Shown here piece after piece: positions 37,601-52,600 of a DNA stretch of 64,000 nucleotides. The DNA comes from Taudactylus pleione (Eukaryota > Chordata > Amphibia > Anura > Myobatrachidae): NCBI GenBank assembly GCA_031769625.1, contig JAUIMM010000213.1, positions 4,669,501 through 4,733,500 on the forward strand. The letters are read 5' to 3'. Both the position numbers and the translations under genes were made by a program. Each line of letters opens with the position of its first letter. Positions within the stretch are counted from its first letter, which is position 1. Under the pieces are notes generated by a model. That model did not search any database and was not told the DNA's origin. It was given only the letters and a program-made list of their open reading frames with translations.

Positions 37601-40600
37601 ACATCACTTAGAAATGTATTGAAAGTCAGACCTGTGAGTATACCTAAATTACAACTCCTTATATAAGCAATAGAAAGAGGTGTACGAATATTTATTTCTT
37701 GGATTGGCTTTTTTGGTTTGTTTTTAACCATAAAATGCATTTGAAGCATAACTACATACAAAGGTCATCTTGTATTATTGTAGTACAGACTCGTGCCACT
37801 GACTTTGCTGCTGTGTGTGGCTGGCATGTACCATGAATTGTGCAGTAAAGGTTTCCTCCTCTCGGAGTTAGAACTTAGACTCTCTGTCTGTATTTAAGGT
37901 TGCAGGCCTCCAAGAAGAGAAGAGCAGTTTGCTGGCTGAGAACCAGGTTCTAATGGAGCGCATGAACCAGTCCGATTCTCTAGAAGATCCCAACAGCCCA
38001 GCAGGAAGGAGACACCTACAGCTGCAAACACAACTTGAACAGCTGCAAGAAGAAACCTTTAGGTATGTGCGTAGTGGGACTTTGATTTGTTAGCCTATGT
38101 TATTTTATCTGTCTGTTACAACTTGACTTCTATCACAAATGCCAAAGAAGTAAAAGAAAAAAAAAACAATTCGCACATTTGTTTTTAGTAGTTTTTTCAG
38201 TTCCATTATTTTCTGTATGGGCATTTTCTCATTTTCCCTGTTTGTCACTACTATCAAATATCACACTTCTGGGTAAGGAGAAAGTTTATAATAACATTGC
38301 GGGTCATTGTTAATTGATATTCATAAGAGCCACTCTTTTTATTGCCTTCATAAGCACTTGCTCCTCCCTACCCTATATGATATCGGGCATTATCCAGTCC
38401 CTGCTTTGGATAATCACTCTTGCATCAATGCTACATTACTACTGACTGCACCTGTGCAATTGTCCATAAAACTATTTGACCTGCAAAAATATTGATATGT
38501 AATGAAAGACCATGAGTCATAAACTTATGTTAAGTGTGTTCTGTTCTAACAGGTACAGGTTGCTGATTTTTTTAATCTTTTGTTTATATTTCTGGTCATA
38601 CTCTATTCATTCAGTAATAGATTACATTGGAATCCCAAAATACAGCAATGTCATCAACACAACAAAGTCTCACTCACACATAATATATGCATAGACTTTA
38701 CTTCATTTTTCATATCATGTATTTTTGTGAGTGTTACCAGTTACTCTGTAAATAAAGTTACATATTCAGTTGAGCACTCTTTTGGGGGGTTGGGTACCGG
38801 ATGCCGGCGCACAGGATCCCGGTGGTCAGCTAGCCTCCTAACGATTAGGACACCTTTCGGTAAGTACAAATGTAGCCATGCTCATCCATCCCTCGATGCG
38901 TACACATAGGCATTGCGGCATAGCGCAGCATTCGTTGGGCTGTAACTAGTCGCAGCCGGTGTTCACTCCATAGAAGGCTATGGCACACTAGTCGCGCCAT
39001 ACTTGCCTTGCTGCGTACGCATAGCGGGATGGATGAGCTTGGCTACATCTGTATCCTAACCCTCTCTCCCCATAGCCTATACCTAACCTTACCCCCCGCA
39101 GCCTGTCCCTAGCCCTCCACCTAGTGCCTAACCGCTAACCCCAATACTTAGTCGGGATGCTGGCACCGGGATTCTGACTGGTGTCGGTATTCCGGCGACG
39201 GCATCCCGACAGCCGGGATATAAACGAAGTCCCCTTTTGGGTTATTTGTTAAATGTTCTACATTTTGTAATGGCCAGTTTCATATTTATAGGCTTGAAGC
39301 ATCTAAAGATGATTACAGGATACGTTGTGAAGAGTTGGAGAAAGAAATCACCGATTTAAAACAACAGAATGAAGATTTAACCACACTCGCGGATGAAGCA
39401 CAGTCCCTGAAAGATGAAATGGATGTTCTACGGTATGTGACCATATTTCCTCAATTATGCTGCTCGCATGTTGTTTTTGCAGCCCTTGAATATTGTGGGA
39501 CCATTCACCTGTCTTCCACATATAAATATATTTCTACTTCAGGGTCCATAGGGTATCCACAGGATACCTTGGGGTATAGGTGTGACGTCAGTCGCAGGGC
39601 ACCAAAGAGTTAAGCTTTCAGCCTCCCAGGATGCACTAGGTCCCCCTCCTATACCCCGCCCCCGGGCCAAGGCACCTCAGTTTAGTTTGGTGCCCGGCCG
39701 GAGTCGGGTGCACCTGTTGGAGTGGGGGCTAGAAGAGCCCCTGAAGCTTTTTCTTCATGCAGCTGTGGCTGCACATCTGGATGAACAGCATGGACAGTCA
39801 GTCCTGACGTCCATGCTGTCTTCCCTACACCCCGCCGGTACCAGAACGCCGGTACTGATCCGGGGATGCTGGTGGGCGTCTGGGGTCACAGCTAGCGGTG
39901 ACCCCAGATGCTCCGGACCATGGCCGGATTCAAGGGGGACAGAGGTAAGCAGCGGGGTCCCGCGGTGGGTCCCCGCTGATCACATGGTCCTAAGTCCCCA
40001 GGCAGGGGGCTCCCTGGGGACTGGCTGCAGCGTGGAGCCAGGCGACCAACCTGCGCTTCCACTACCCCCTGGGACAGCGGACCGCAGCAGAGCGGTAGCG
40101 CTGCGGCGTCCCAGGGGTTAAATGCATGCCAGGGGAGCGTGCCTTCCCTGTCTCACAGCCGGCGCCTCCCCCGCTGCACACAGCCCTCTCTGCACTGTGC
40201 TGACTGGTCCTGTGTCAGCGCTCCTCCCCCAGGCCAGCTTCTCTCTGCTCCTCGGCGGCCATCTTCTCTGCAACGCATGGTGAACGCTGCTGGAAGTCTG
40301 GAAGGAAGCATCGTGGTCTGGGTCCCCCCGCATACCTCTCCTCCGCTGTGGCTCAGGTCTGTGTATGCAGCGCTGTGTCCTACCAGGCCCTGTGTCTGTG
40401 TAGTTGAGTGATCAGCGCTGTTAGTGCAGGAATTGTTATTTCTCTGCATTGTATGTGACTGTGCTAGCGCTGCCTGTAACTTTTCTTCTCTAAACTGTCA
40501 GCTTTATTACTGTCTCTGTTCTTTCTGCTAAAGCCCTTGCGGTGCGGTGCTGCAGGGTGGTCTCTCGCCTATTTAATACTTAATTGGTGAGAGAGGTCAC

Positions 40601-43600
40601 ATACGTGGTGCCATCATGTCTGAAAGTGATTTTCCCCTCCAGCTACAGTGTACCACGTGCAAAGTACCGTTAGCGGAGGGGGAGGGTAGCGCGGAGGGCC
40701 TTTGCCGGCAGTGTTTGTCCATGGCGCGGCCTATTACGGTTACAGCACCGGTACAGGAGCCGCCCTGGGCTTGTTTCGCTCAGGCGTTAACAGCTTTAGT
40801 GGGCCAGTTAGCTCCGCAGCCCGCGTTTACTCCGATGGGTTTGTCCCAGCAGTCTGTGGTGTCGTCACCCATGCAGGGGTTCCCACGACAATTGGTGGTA
40901 CCCCACAGTCTCCCTATTTCCCCGCTCCCGGGTTCTCAGGAGCCAGCGTGGGTTAACTCCCTGACGAGTTCTGTACAGCACTTGTCGGATGTGTTGCAAG
41001 GGGAGTCTGTGATGCGGCCTCATAAAAGGCCGGTGGCGTCTCTGTCCGCTCCTTATGAGGATGACGAAGGGACGTCTGATGATGGGGAGATTCTGGATCC
41101 TTACGATCAGGAACCTCTCCATACTAAGGACGCTGATGCTAAGTCCAAAGTATATATTCCTGGACTTATTCGGGCGGTCCGCACAGCCTTGGTGATTGAG
41201 GACGAAGTTCCCCCAGCGGCTAAATCTAAGTATGCCTTTTTCAAAGATGTGAAGGGCGATGCCACAGTCTTTCCTCTTTCGGGTCAGTTGGTGGACCATT
41301 TAGAGGAGGCGTGGAAACAGCCTGGCAAGCGATACTGGCCGCAGAGACGCCTGGCGGTGGCTTATCCGTTCGCGGATAATTATTTTGCTAAGTGGGAATC
41401 CCCTCCACAGGTGGATTCTCACGTGACCCGTCTTGTCCGTAGTGCCACATTGCCGATGCCATCCATGTCCTCCCTTAAGGATGCTACGGACTGCAAGGTA
41501 GAAATCTGCCTGAAGTCCGCTTATTCCCTTGCAGGGGGGGCAGCACGGCCGGCTATGGCCATTTGCTGGGTTGCCAGAGCGATGGAGCGCTGGGCGGATT
41601 CATTAGAGCCTTCTTTTGAATCCGACTGTCCGGCCGAACAGGCAGAGTTGATTGGCAATCTCCGTGATTCGGCCACCTACATCAACGAGGCGGCTCTAGA
41701 CATTAGTACTCTGGTGTCTAGAATTTCTTCAGCAGCGGTAGCTGCTCGTCGCACCTTGTGGCTGCGATCCTGGAAGGCGGACGCAGATTCCAAGAAAGGT
41801 CTGGAAGCGTTGCCGTTTACCGGAGAAGTTCTCTTCGGTCCGGATCTGGATAAGATTGTGGCCACGCTGGCGGCAGCCATATCTGCTTGTCTCCCGTCGG
41901 CCGCTGCTCCTTCTGGTTCTGGACCATCGTCCTTTCGGTCATCTAGGGCCCAGGGCAGGCCCAAACCACAGTCGTTTCCTCGACAGGCTGGCCCTAAGAA
42001 ATCGGTCAAGCCCCGGAAACAGGCATGGAGTACCAGACGTCCGGCCCCCAAGCCAGATGACAAGCCTGCGGCCTGACGGTCCGGGCCTCCCTTTGGGGGA
42101 TCCCAGGGTGGGAGGCCGCCTGCTGCAGTTCTCCCGGTGTTGGTCGTTCACTACGACAGACACTTGGGTTCTGGAGGTGGTCTCCCACGGGTACGCCCTC
42201 TCCTTCCGGCACAGACCCCCGGCTCGATTCTTCACCACGGGTCTACCATCAGACCGGAACAAGGCTACGGAGCTGCGGAAGGTATTGCACACTATGCTCC
42301 AGGCTGGAGTTATAGTGCCTGTTCCATTCTCCCAGAGGGGCCAGGGTTTCTATTCAAATCTATTTTTGGTACAGAAACCCAATGGGTCATATCGTCCGAT
42401 TCTCAACCTCAAAGCACTCAACAAGTCTTTGCGGGTCCCGAAGTTTCGGATGGAGACCCTACGGTCCATCATTCTGGCGCTGGAACCTGGGGACTACATG
42501 GTGTCATTGGACATACAGGACGCTTACCTGCATGTCCCTATTCTTTTGCGCCATCAAGAGTTCCTTCGGTTTGCAATCCGCAGCGACCACTTCCAGTTTC
42601 GGGCATTACCTTTTGGCCTGGCGACAGCACCACGTGTTTTCACCAAGGTGATGGCGGTCATGGCGGCTTCTCTGCGGTTGCAAGGAGTCCGCATGTTGCC
42701 GTACTTGGACGACCTGTTATTGGTGGCAGGATCTCCAGAGCTCCTGTTACACCACTTGGACCTGACCATTGCACTGCTGCAACGGCACGGCTAGCTAATC
42801 AACTGGCAGAAGTCCACTCTAATCCCGTCTCGGTGGATTCTGCATCTTGGAGCCTTATTGGACTCGGGACAGCAAAGGATCTTCGTGACGGAGGACAAGA
42901 TCTCTGCTTTACAGTCAAGGGTGCGCAGTTGTCTGCACAGCCGCCGGGTGTCCTTACACTCGGCGATGAGGTTTCTGGGCTCCATGGTGTCGGTGTTCGA
43001 CATGGTGGAATACGCCCAGTTTCACTCCAGACCTCTGCAGCACCTGATCCTGTCCAAGTGGAACGGGCTGCCTCAGTCTCTGAAGTTCCAGACGATTGTG
43101 CTCACCCCGGAGGTTCGCCTGTCCCTTGCGTGGTGGTTAAAGACGACCCACCTCAACAAGGGACGTCCGTTCTGGGTTCCAAATTGGGTCCTGTTGACAA
43201 CGGACGCCAGTCTTCGGGGCTGGGGAGCAGTTTTGGGTCCACACTTGTTCCAGGGCAGGTGGACGCCGACAGAAGCGGAGCTTCCAATAAATATCTTGGA
43301 ACTCCGTGCGGTCTTCAATGCTCTCCTGCAGGCACAGCGGTTTCTCCAGGGTCACCCGGTGCAGGTCCAGTCGGACAATGCTACCACCGTGGCCTACATA
43401 AACAGGCAAGGAGGAACTCGCAGTCGGGCGGCTCTCGTAGAGGTCTCTCGGATCCTGGTTTGGGCGGAGCGCAGTCTTCCGGCCATATCAGCGGTCTTCA
43501 TCCCGGGAGTGCTAAATTGGGAGGCGGACTTTCTAAGTCGCCAGGACGTTCATCCAGGGGAATGGTCCCTGCACCCGGACGTTTTTCAACTACTGGTGGA

Positions 43601-46600
43601 TGCTCTGTCCGTCCGGTGGACGTTCAGGTTCGCATACCTGTTCCCTCCGGTCTCCCTTCTTCCACGGGTAATCCGGAAATTCAAACAGGAAGGAGGGACG
43701 CTCCTGTTGATAGCTCCCGCGTGGCCCAGACTGCACTGGTTCTCGGACCTTCAGGGTCTGTCCGTGGACAGTCCTCTGCGGTTGCCGCTACGACCGGACC
43801 TTCTGTCTCAGGGTCCTTGTCTTCACCCGGACCTGACTCGGCTGTCTTTGGCGGCGTGGCTGTTGAGACGGCCATGCTGAGGTCCCGGGGGTTTTCCAGC
43901 TCTGTGGTGCGTACCATGTTACGAGCTCGGAAACCGTCTTCCGCGAGGATATACCATCGTGTGTGGCATACGTTCTTCCAGTGGTGTCGACCGAGAGGTT
44001 ATGCACCGCGGGAGTTTCGTCTGTCTCGGATTCTCGCCTTCCTGCAAGCGGGACTAGATCATGGGCTTCGCCTTGCTTCTTTGAAGGTACAGGTTTCGGC
44101 CCTATCTGTCTGGTTTCACCGTAGGATTGCTACAATCCCGGATGTGCGCACCTTTATGCAAGGTGTTCTCCGTATTCAGCCGCCCCTTTGTTCCACCTGT
44201 GGCGCCTTGGGATTTGGCTGTGGTCCTGAGGGCTCTCCAAGGACTGCCGTTTGACCCACTGGGCTCAGTGGATATTAAATGGCTAACAGCTAAGACTGTT
44301 TTCCTTCTGGCCGTTGCTTCGGCCAGACGTGTTTCTGAGTTAGGGGCTCTTTCTTGTAGACCCCCTTTCTTGGTTTTTCATGGGAACAGGGCAGTGCTCC
44401 GCACTCGGCCCGAGTTTCTTCCCAAAGTTGTTTCCCAGTTTCATGTTAACGAGGAAATAGTTGTTCCGGCCTTTAACTCACCGGGTCTTTCTGTGGGTGA
44501 GGCCTCTTTGGATGTTGTGCGGGCCTTAAGGACTTATGTTGACCGCACTTCTTCGTTTAGGAAGTCGGACGCTTTGTTGTCCTCTATGGCTTCTGTAAAA
44601 AGGGTTGGCCTGCTTCAAAGCAAACTTTGGCAGCCTGGATTCGTATGGCTATTTCTGAAGCTTATCTTCATGAAGGCCTACCGGTCCCTCCTTCTCTGAA
44701 GGCTCATTCCACTAGGTCTGTGGGTCCTTCGTGGGCAGCTCGACGTGGTGCCTCGGCAGTTCAGATCTGCAAGGCTGCTACGTGGTCTTCTGTCCATACC
44801 TTCGTGAGGTATTACAGGTTTGACACCTTCGCCTCTCAGGATGCTTCCTTCGGGCGGCGGATTCTCCTTTCTGCACAGGAGCGTCCCCACCCTTAAAGGA
44901 TACTGCTGTGGGACATCCCCAAGGTATCCTGTGGATACCCTATGGACCCTGAAGTAGAAAATATGAGATATGGTAAGAACTTACCCTTGTTATCTCTATT
45001 TCTACGAAGTCCATAGGGTTCCACAGGACTCCCGCCCTGTCGCACCTGTGCTGCAGATGGGCTTTGCTCTGGTCACCGGTTTTCCGTCTCCCTCTGGTGA
45101 GAATGTGATTCTTGTATGTGTCCAGATCTTTGTTCTCTCTCTTCCTTCTCCTCCTCCGGCCTATGGCTTGGTAACTAACTGAGGTGCCTTGGCCCGGGGG
45201 CGGGGTATAGGAGGGGGACCTAGTGCATCCTGGGAGGCTGAAAGCTTAACTCTTTGGTGCCCTGCGACTGACGTCACACCTATACCCCAAGGTATCCTGT
45301 GGAACCCTATGGACTTCGTAGAAATAGAGATAACAAGGGTAAGTTCTTACCATATCTCATATTATTGTACACCTTGGCGGTTCTACTTTCTTTTATGCTT
45401 TCAGATAGCGCCTACATTACAATTGCTTTACCTCTAAATGTTCATTACGCCTAACACTTTTTTGTCAGTTTTATTATTATTATTATTGTTAACAGTTTCT
45501 TATATAGCGCAGCATATTCCGTTGCGCTTTACAATTGTAAACATTAATAGAACAAAACTGGGTAATAACAGACAGATATATAGGTAGGAAGGCCCTGCTC
45601 GCAAGCTTACAATCTATAAGGAATTAGGCATTAATACACAAGGATAGGTGCTATATATTGCATTTGGTCCAGCCAGAATGCACAGTTTCTTGGTTGGCTG
45701 CATGATCCAGTCACACAGGAATGTCGACCAAATGGCATGAGGATGTGAGAGAAAGACAATGTGTGAGATTGTGTGTGGACTGTAAAAGGGGATGTAATTA
45801 GATATGGAAGCTATGAAGGTTATGTGGGAGGTTCTGGAATTTGATAAGCTTGCCTGAAGAGGTGAGTTTTCGGGGATCGCTTGAAGAATTGGAGACTAGA
45901 TGAAAGTCTTATTGTGCGAGGTAGTTCATTCCATAGAGTGGGTGCAGTGCGAAGAAAGTCCTGTAACCGTGAATGGGAGCAAGTAATGCATGGGGATGAG
46001 AGACGCAGATCTTGTGCTGAGCGGAGAGGTCGGGTTGGGAGATATTTTGAGATGAGTGAAGACATGTATGTTGGTGTGGTTTGGTTAATAGCCTTATGTG
46101 TAAGTGAAAGTATTTTGTGTTGAATACGGTAGAAAACCGGCAACCAATGGAGGGACTGACAGAACGGGGCAGCAGAAGAAGAACGTTTTGCAAGGAAGAT
46201 GAGCCTTGCAGCTGCATTCATGTTTTACATATTTATATGTGTGTGTATATGAAAAGGATATAGAAGATCTACTGTAGATATAGAAGAAATAAAGGATTAC
46301 TTCCTTGTCTGCTAACACATTTTACTTTGTAATTCCAATGCTATGTTTTAATATTATCAATGGTAAATTGTAATTTGTCATCTGTGTATCCCTGTTCTGT
46401 ATCTGTCAGTATTTCATGTCACCTTGTTGGAGCAAATGATAAGCCAACTGACAATAGTTATTACTATAGATATTAAATCATACTAATCTATAATTCTGTA
46501 CAGTGCAAATCAGACAGATGGACACTTCTAATAAGTGCAGTTTGATTTACAGTAACTAATGTGGTGCAGGCCATATTAGTAATAACACATAATTGTACTG

Positions 46601-49600
46601 CGTGCTTCATAGCTAGAACTGCTTGCCGTCCTCCTTTTTATGTTTCTATTTGCTGTAGCGCTATGTTGGTAGATCACTTAGCTACTTTGGAAATAACTGT
46701 TATACATCTATGATCTAATCCTACTTAATGTCCGTCTTGCACAAGCACAGTGAGAGCTGCAGGCTAGGCCCCATCACCTCCCTTCCCTCACTGGATGTCT
46801 GACTCCCGGACACGGTCAAATATGTTTATTTTATATGCATTTTCATTTGTGACTACTGCACTGTGTACACTTCATAGTGCAAGTTTTATCCCATAATCAA
46901 AGATAAGGGGGAGCAAAGAGCACAGGAAAAAAAAATCTTATCTGTGCTTTAGGACACCCCTATTTTTCCAGTGTTTTATTGAAATGTAAGCAGTATCTGA
47001 ATGTTAAAATGTTCCTCTCATTTTGGATTAGAAATACAGATGTTTCCACATACTGTACATCTTACCTCCATGAGCTACAAGTCGCGTTAAACATAACGCA
47101 TGAGCGGCATGCAGATACTGTACACCTGCAGTCATACACAGAATATAGATATGCCGCATATCATTTTAATCAGCAGAAGCTGCTTGTGTATCCTATTTGC
47201 ATCACTTTGTGAATAAGATGCATTTAAAGGAAAATGATCGCACGAAAAGACGCTTGGTGCTACCGAAAAGACACTTGGTGCTACCGAGTCAAGCCACGGC
47301 ATGGCAAGACTAGAAGGACTGTTTAATGCGCAAGGAAGTAAAATGTAGTTATTCATAAAAATGACTGCTCAAAAATTGGAACCTGTATATGTTTTGCTGG
47401 ATTGAATTGATATAGAGGCCATTTTATTGTATGTTGGTGTCAGGCATTCTTCGGATAAAGTATCAAAGTTGGAGAGTCAAGTAGAGTCGTACAAGAAAAA
47501 ACTGGAAGATCTTGGGGATTTGCGAAGGCAGGTGAAGCTGCTAGAGGAAAAAAACACTATGTACATGCAAAACACAGTGAGCCTAGAGGAGGAGCTCCGG
47601 AAGGCCAATGCTGCTCGCAGTCAGCTTGAAACCTACAAGAGACAGGTATGTCTAAAATGTTACATTTGTCATTAACAAATGGGTCCCTTCTGTTTTTTTC
47701 TAATGCAACATATGCAACTTTGTAAACAGGTTGTTGAGCTGCAGAATAGACTCTCTGAAGAATCTAAAAAAGCCGACAAACTGGATTTTGAGTACAAAAG
47801 ATTGAAAGAAAAAATTGACAGCTTACAAAAAGAAAAGGATGTAAGTAGCCTATTGTTACGAGCAGCATTAAATACAAATGTGTAAGCACTTGTCCCATAG
47901 CGATCACTTGTGCCCACTCCTGAATCAGAGTAAAGCTGGGTACACATTAGACGACCTGTGTACAAAGTCGACTCACTATGCGACGGATGACATATATCGT
48001 GCGGTCCGTACACGCCGCACGATCTGGCGAACGGCCACACGATATGTCGCTCACCAGCTTCATCCAAATGCATGGGTTCGTTCGTCACATTGACAGATTG
48101 AACTGCATGTACGACAGATCGGTCGAATCGATGAACGACCCTGCTGGAGCGCGCATGGGTCAACATAGTGCGTACACATTTGCCAATGTCGGCGGGCGAC
48201 ACATCGTCCAATGTGTACCCAGCCTATAATTTTGACACCAGAGCATTAGAAATATTTGTTACATGCTTTTACATTGCCACTATTAGGCTAATGGAGGAGT
48301 GACCTCCAAACCAGTTGTTTTGTAACCACTCATCCACACTGCTAAGATGCAGCATGTTTGTTCTGTCCATCAATGCGACTGGAATGTTTGTTAGCTACAC
48401 AGCCTCAAACACCTTACTAGCACTGTAACCTGTAGATGGAATGCAGGAAGTTGCTTGCTGGAAATATTTGAAACATTCAAACAATATATGTGTATTATGA
48501 ACAGCACTTGACAAGTAAATGGAATTAAGTGAGGGCATTTTAATTTTTGTCTAATTCCGCACTGAAATAACTTGTAGTGGTTAATAATAATACAATTCCT
48601 ATAGAATACAAATGAAAAGAGAACAAGTTCTTTTTCTGTTCAATTAAAATAGAAACAGACATTGCAATGGAACCAAGCACTACATTTATTTAATTTCCCT
48701 TATTTTGGCCTCATTTGACCTGTAGGTGGCGATGTGTGTCTGTGATTGCTCCGTAGCTGGCACAGATCAAGAATTAATCACTCAAACCAGTTCTAGCATA
48801 ACTGGACCACTGTCAGCTTTCACATAACTTGAAGCTGGATGGGACATAGCTATAAAATAAAGTATAGCTAGAATGCCACTGTTAATCAAAAAAAAATCAA
48901 GCAAGACACCATAAATACATGAGAATGAATAGGTAATATATGCACAAAACATATACAATAATATCTGCTATGAAAGTGTCTGCTCCTTGTATTAGTGTAA
49001 AAATACCACTATTGTAATGTTAACTTCGCTTACACTAGTTCATTATAAATACAAAGACATTATAAGCATATCTCAGACTGTTGTTTAGGTAGCACCTTAT
49101 GTAGATTTCGTACTTTGTGTCGTTGCAATTTGAGTGTTTCAGTTTACCCTAATGCATATAATCTTCTATTTCGTTTGTAACACATCAGAGACTAAGGTCA
49201 GAAAGAGACTCTCTGAAAGAAACTATTGAGGAGCTCAGATGTGTACAGGCACAAGAGGGCCAGCTCACCACAGCAGGTAACACAACGTAACTTGTGTATC
49301 TTTATTAGATCTGTACCTTTGCCACGCTTCATTTTTTTTTTTTTTTTTAGCAATATTTGTTCAATCGTAAAGTTTTTTGTTTCTGTATTGTACTCTAACA
49401 GGGTTAATGCCTTTGGGTAATCAAGAACCGGTAGACAGTTTGGCTGCAGAAATTGTTACACCGGAAATAAAGTAAGTGTGGAGTAATGCTTTGCTCTGAT
49501 AAACCTATCGGAGTAATGTCACATTCTTCCTTTTTTCTAGGTTTCTTTTATCAGTTCTGAGAAGTTGTTTTCTGCTAGATTGATCTTCTGGTTAATATGC

Positions 49601-52600
49601 AGTAAATGGGTTTGTTCTGTATCGCCTATAGTTGTTCTATAGTGTACTATAAGCTGGGGCATCAGGACACTTGGGAGTATTTATACAGGGGTGGCGCCTA
49701 AGGGCGCTGGGTTGCCTTCTAGAGGGGGCATGGTCTTGCCTCTCCCGGAAGCCACTTGAAGACACCCGGTTAGGCTGCTTACCCTAACGGCGGGCGCCCA
49801 TCTACACCCGCCCCCCCTTTCCCAGACAAAGCAAAAGAAAACTCCACTCAGCTAGACCAGAGAGCCGCAGGAGACAAGCCGCAGCCCGCAGCACCTTAGT
49901 CCGGCTTCGGTGACGTCACCGGCCGGCAAACGCTCCTGCTTCTTCTTCAGTGACAGTCTGCCTATGGTAGTGGATCGATCCCCTCCCTGTCTGCCTATAC
50001 TCTCTGGCTGCCGGCACTTGCGCGGCTGCACCACTCCTCCCATCCTGTGCTGACACCTGAGCACCGAGCATACAAATGTTCCAGCCTGATCGCCCCTCTC
50101 TTCACTGGGGGGCTTTCCAAGCAGTCTATGGGACACAGGCTGTTCCTTGAGGACATTAGGAAAGAGGTAAGTAGGCTGGGGGAATAAAATATATATATGT
50201 GTGTGTTCTATCTATATCACTGCTTACTTAGATGCCTACCTGCTGCGGCTCTAATCCATTGTGGTGCCGTACAAGTCGCACTTTAGAGCGGATATCGTCC
50301 GGACCATTGGATATTAGAGTGACCCTATGGTTGCTCAGAATTTCAGACTGTATATGGCCACGGGTGTCAGTGGAACTACGTCTTTTGACAAGTGTCCCTG
50401 ACACCAACACGCCCACCGATGACAGTCGCTCCCCCAGTCACCGCCCAGGAACGCCTATTAGAGTCGCCATTCAATTCTATCTGTCTGTCCTGCTTGTATC
50501 CCCTGATTACACTAGAGACTGCCTGGGTGTACCTGCAAATATCGCACATAATGTTTTTTTATTTATTTTGTTGGAGGGGGTGTTTCTCTATTTGACAATG
50601 GCGGCTTTGGAACTTTTAAGACACCACCACCAAACTTTCACCTGAGGGGCAAATATATGTATGTGTGTGTGGCGGGGGGTGGGAGTAGGCAGAAGTTTTG
50701 CCTAGGGTGCAGAGAAACCTTGCACCAGCCCTGTATATATATTGCTGTTTTAATTTCCAAACTGAACTGTGGGCAATTACTTTGCTTTGAAAAGCCACTG
50801 CTTAGTAAATATAACCCTTGGCCTTTCTGCAGGGCCCTATTAATTTTCCCTGCCATTCTTATTCACACCTATATATTATATATCCACTCTGATAACATGT
50901 CAGTGTAAAGACCCAAATGAGTAGTACATGGAAGTGGACCAAAATATTGATGCTGAAACTAGAGGCTGTGGGTACATACATTCAGTTGCTGATGATAACC
51001 TCTGTTTTCCTAATTACTAGCACTCTGTCGCTTTCCATACAGTAATCGAAGTATTAGCAGCTGTGTAAAAATGCTATCTTTTATGGTGGATAGACCCTGT
51101 GGCAAGTGTGATTGCTGCTGTCCTTATTGCTATGCCTAAGGTGACAGTTGTAATTAGCGGTTTAACAATGAAAGAGATAAATGTCCCTAAAGTCTGTTTT
51201 GATGCAGCTGTGTTATGTGTTTGACAATGTACTTATTAGTATTTTGTTTGCTCAATGAAAACAGACAGAAACTGCTATAATATGAGAATGGAAGTATACG
51301 CTTGACTGCAGTAAAGTTAATTGCAAACTGTCACATTTTTCTTATGTCATTTTGCTTCTTATCTTCAATAACAATTGACATTGTTATCTAGGGAGAAACT
51401 AATTCGCCTTCAGCATGAAAATAAAATGTTAAAAATTAATCAAGAAGGATCAGACAATGAAAAAATCTCTTTGTTACAAAGTTTGCTGGATGATGCAAAT
51501 ATGCGGAAGAACGAGCTGGAGACAGAGAACAGGTACAGGAGACCAGAGCTAGCTTTGGTATTAGATGATTTGTTAGCTGCTGTATGAGTCCTTTTCTCTA
51601 ACTCTGGTGCAAATCCTATTTTGTGCATAGACTGGTAAATCAGAGGCTGCTAGAAGTACAGTCACAAGTGGAAGAGCTTCAGAAATCATTACAAGACCAA
51701 GGAGCAAAAGCAGAAGATGTAAGTGAAGTCATTATTGACTGTTGTTTTTTCCTTGTGAAATTAGGCATGGTCTGGTTTAGTGCTATACATCTTATGGGGG
51801 ATGGTGAGAGAGAGTGTGTTGATCTGTATGTAGAATGCAATAACCTAGTATAGCACAGAAAGCAAGTGTGTATCATATCTCAAAGTAAATTGGGTATGTC
51901 TTGTATACTATAGTGCCAATTTAATTAGTATAGCATATAAGGGCATACCTGATATGCCTAAGATTTGAAGTAGTGAAACCGGAAATGTTATAGTGAAACT
52001 GCGCAGCTCCAACTTGTCAAATATCATCAGCATTTTAACCAATGAAATGATTTGTTTATATGACAGAAGAGAGCAGATGGTGAGAAAGCTGAACTTCATA
52101 GGGAAGATGTATGTCCTGCTTCTGGTGGGGGCCTTGTCAGCTTTCTCATGTGGGGCCTATATATTTAGCCGCTATTGCAGCAATTCCTCATTCTGCCTAC
52201 GGAGGGATCATGGAAATGGGAAAATTCAAGTTGTTAGAAATCCTGGAATCACCAATACCGACCATAAACTGGTGGAGATCGGCGAGTTGGGGATTTTTAA
52301 CATGTTTTTTTTTATATACCAATCCGCTGACTGCCGCTCATCGATGGCCGCTGAACCAGATTGGATCAGCAGAACAGCTGCAATAGCCAGTTATGTTTTC
52401 CTTTATAAAGGGAAACATTCTTTTATATAAAATAAAAACGCCTTTTAATACACAAGTATATTTGTAGGTATTGTTATCATTGGCACATTGTAGCGCTACA
52501 AGTGCAACAGCGGTAGCATTTGTCCGCCTCAGCCTTCACTCTATACATTGATGTAATATAATCAGTCTTAACCCCTTTATCACCGTATAATTATTTTGGA

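Larger units (their letters stand above)
39531..45363 (+). mobile_element. DIRS-type tyrosine-recombinase retrotransposon, nearly complete
   Basis: 5.8 kb. Inverted terminal repeats at both ends, three overlapping genes (gag-like, RT/RNase H, tyrosine recombinase), and an internal complementary region whose two halves match the two ends. That layout defines DIRS, which moves through a circular intermediate joined by the recombinase and makes no target duplication. Inactivated by one nonsense codon in RT and two frame breaks in the recombinase. It lies 98 bp after exon 10, in the same orientation as HOOK3. Confidence 0.93.

Noticed and set aside
42137..44254. 705-codon open frame in the DIRS element
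   Set aside because: Most of it is a shadow of the RT/RNase H frame, rich in Gly, Pro and Ser. Only the part after about 43874 is the real recombinase frame.
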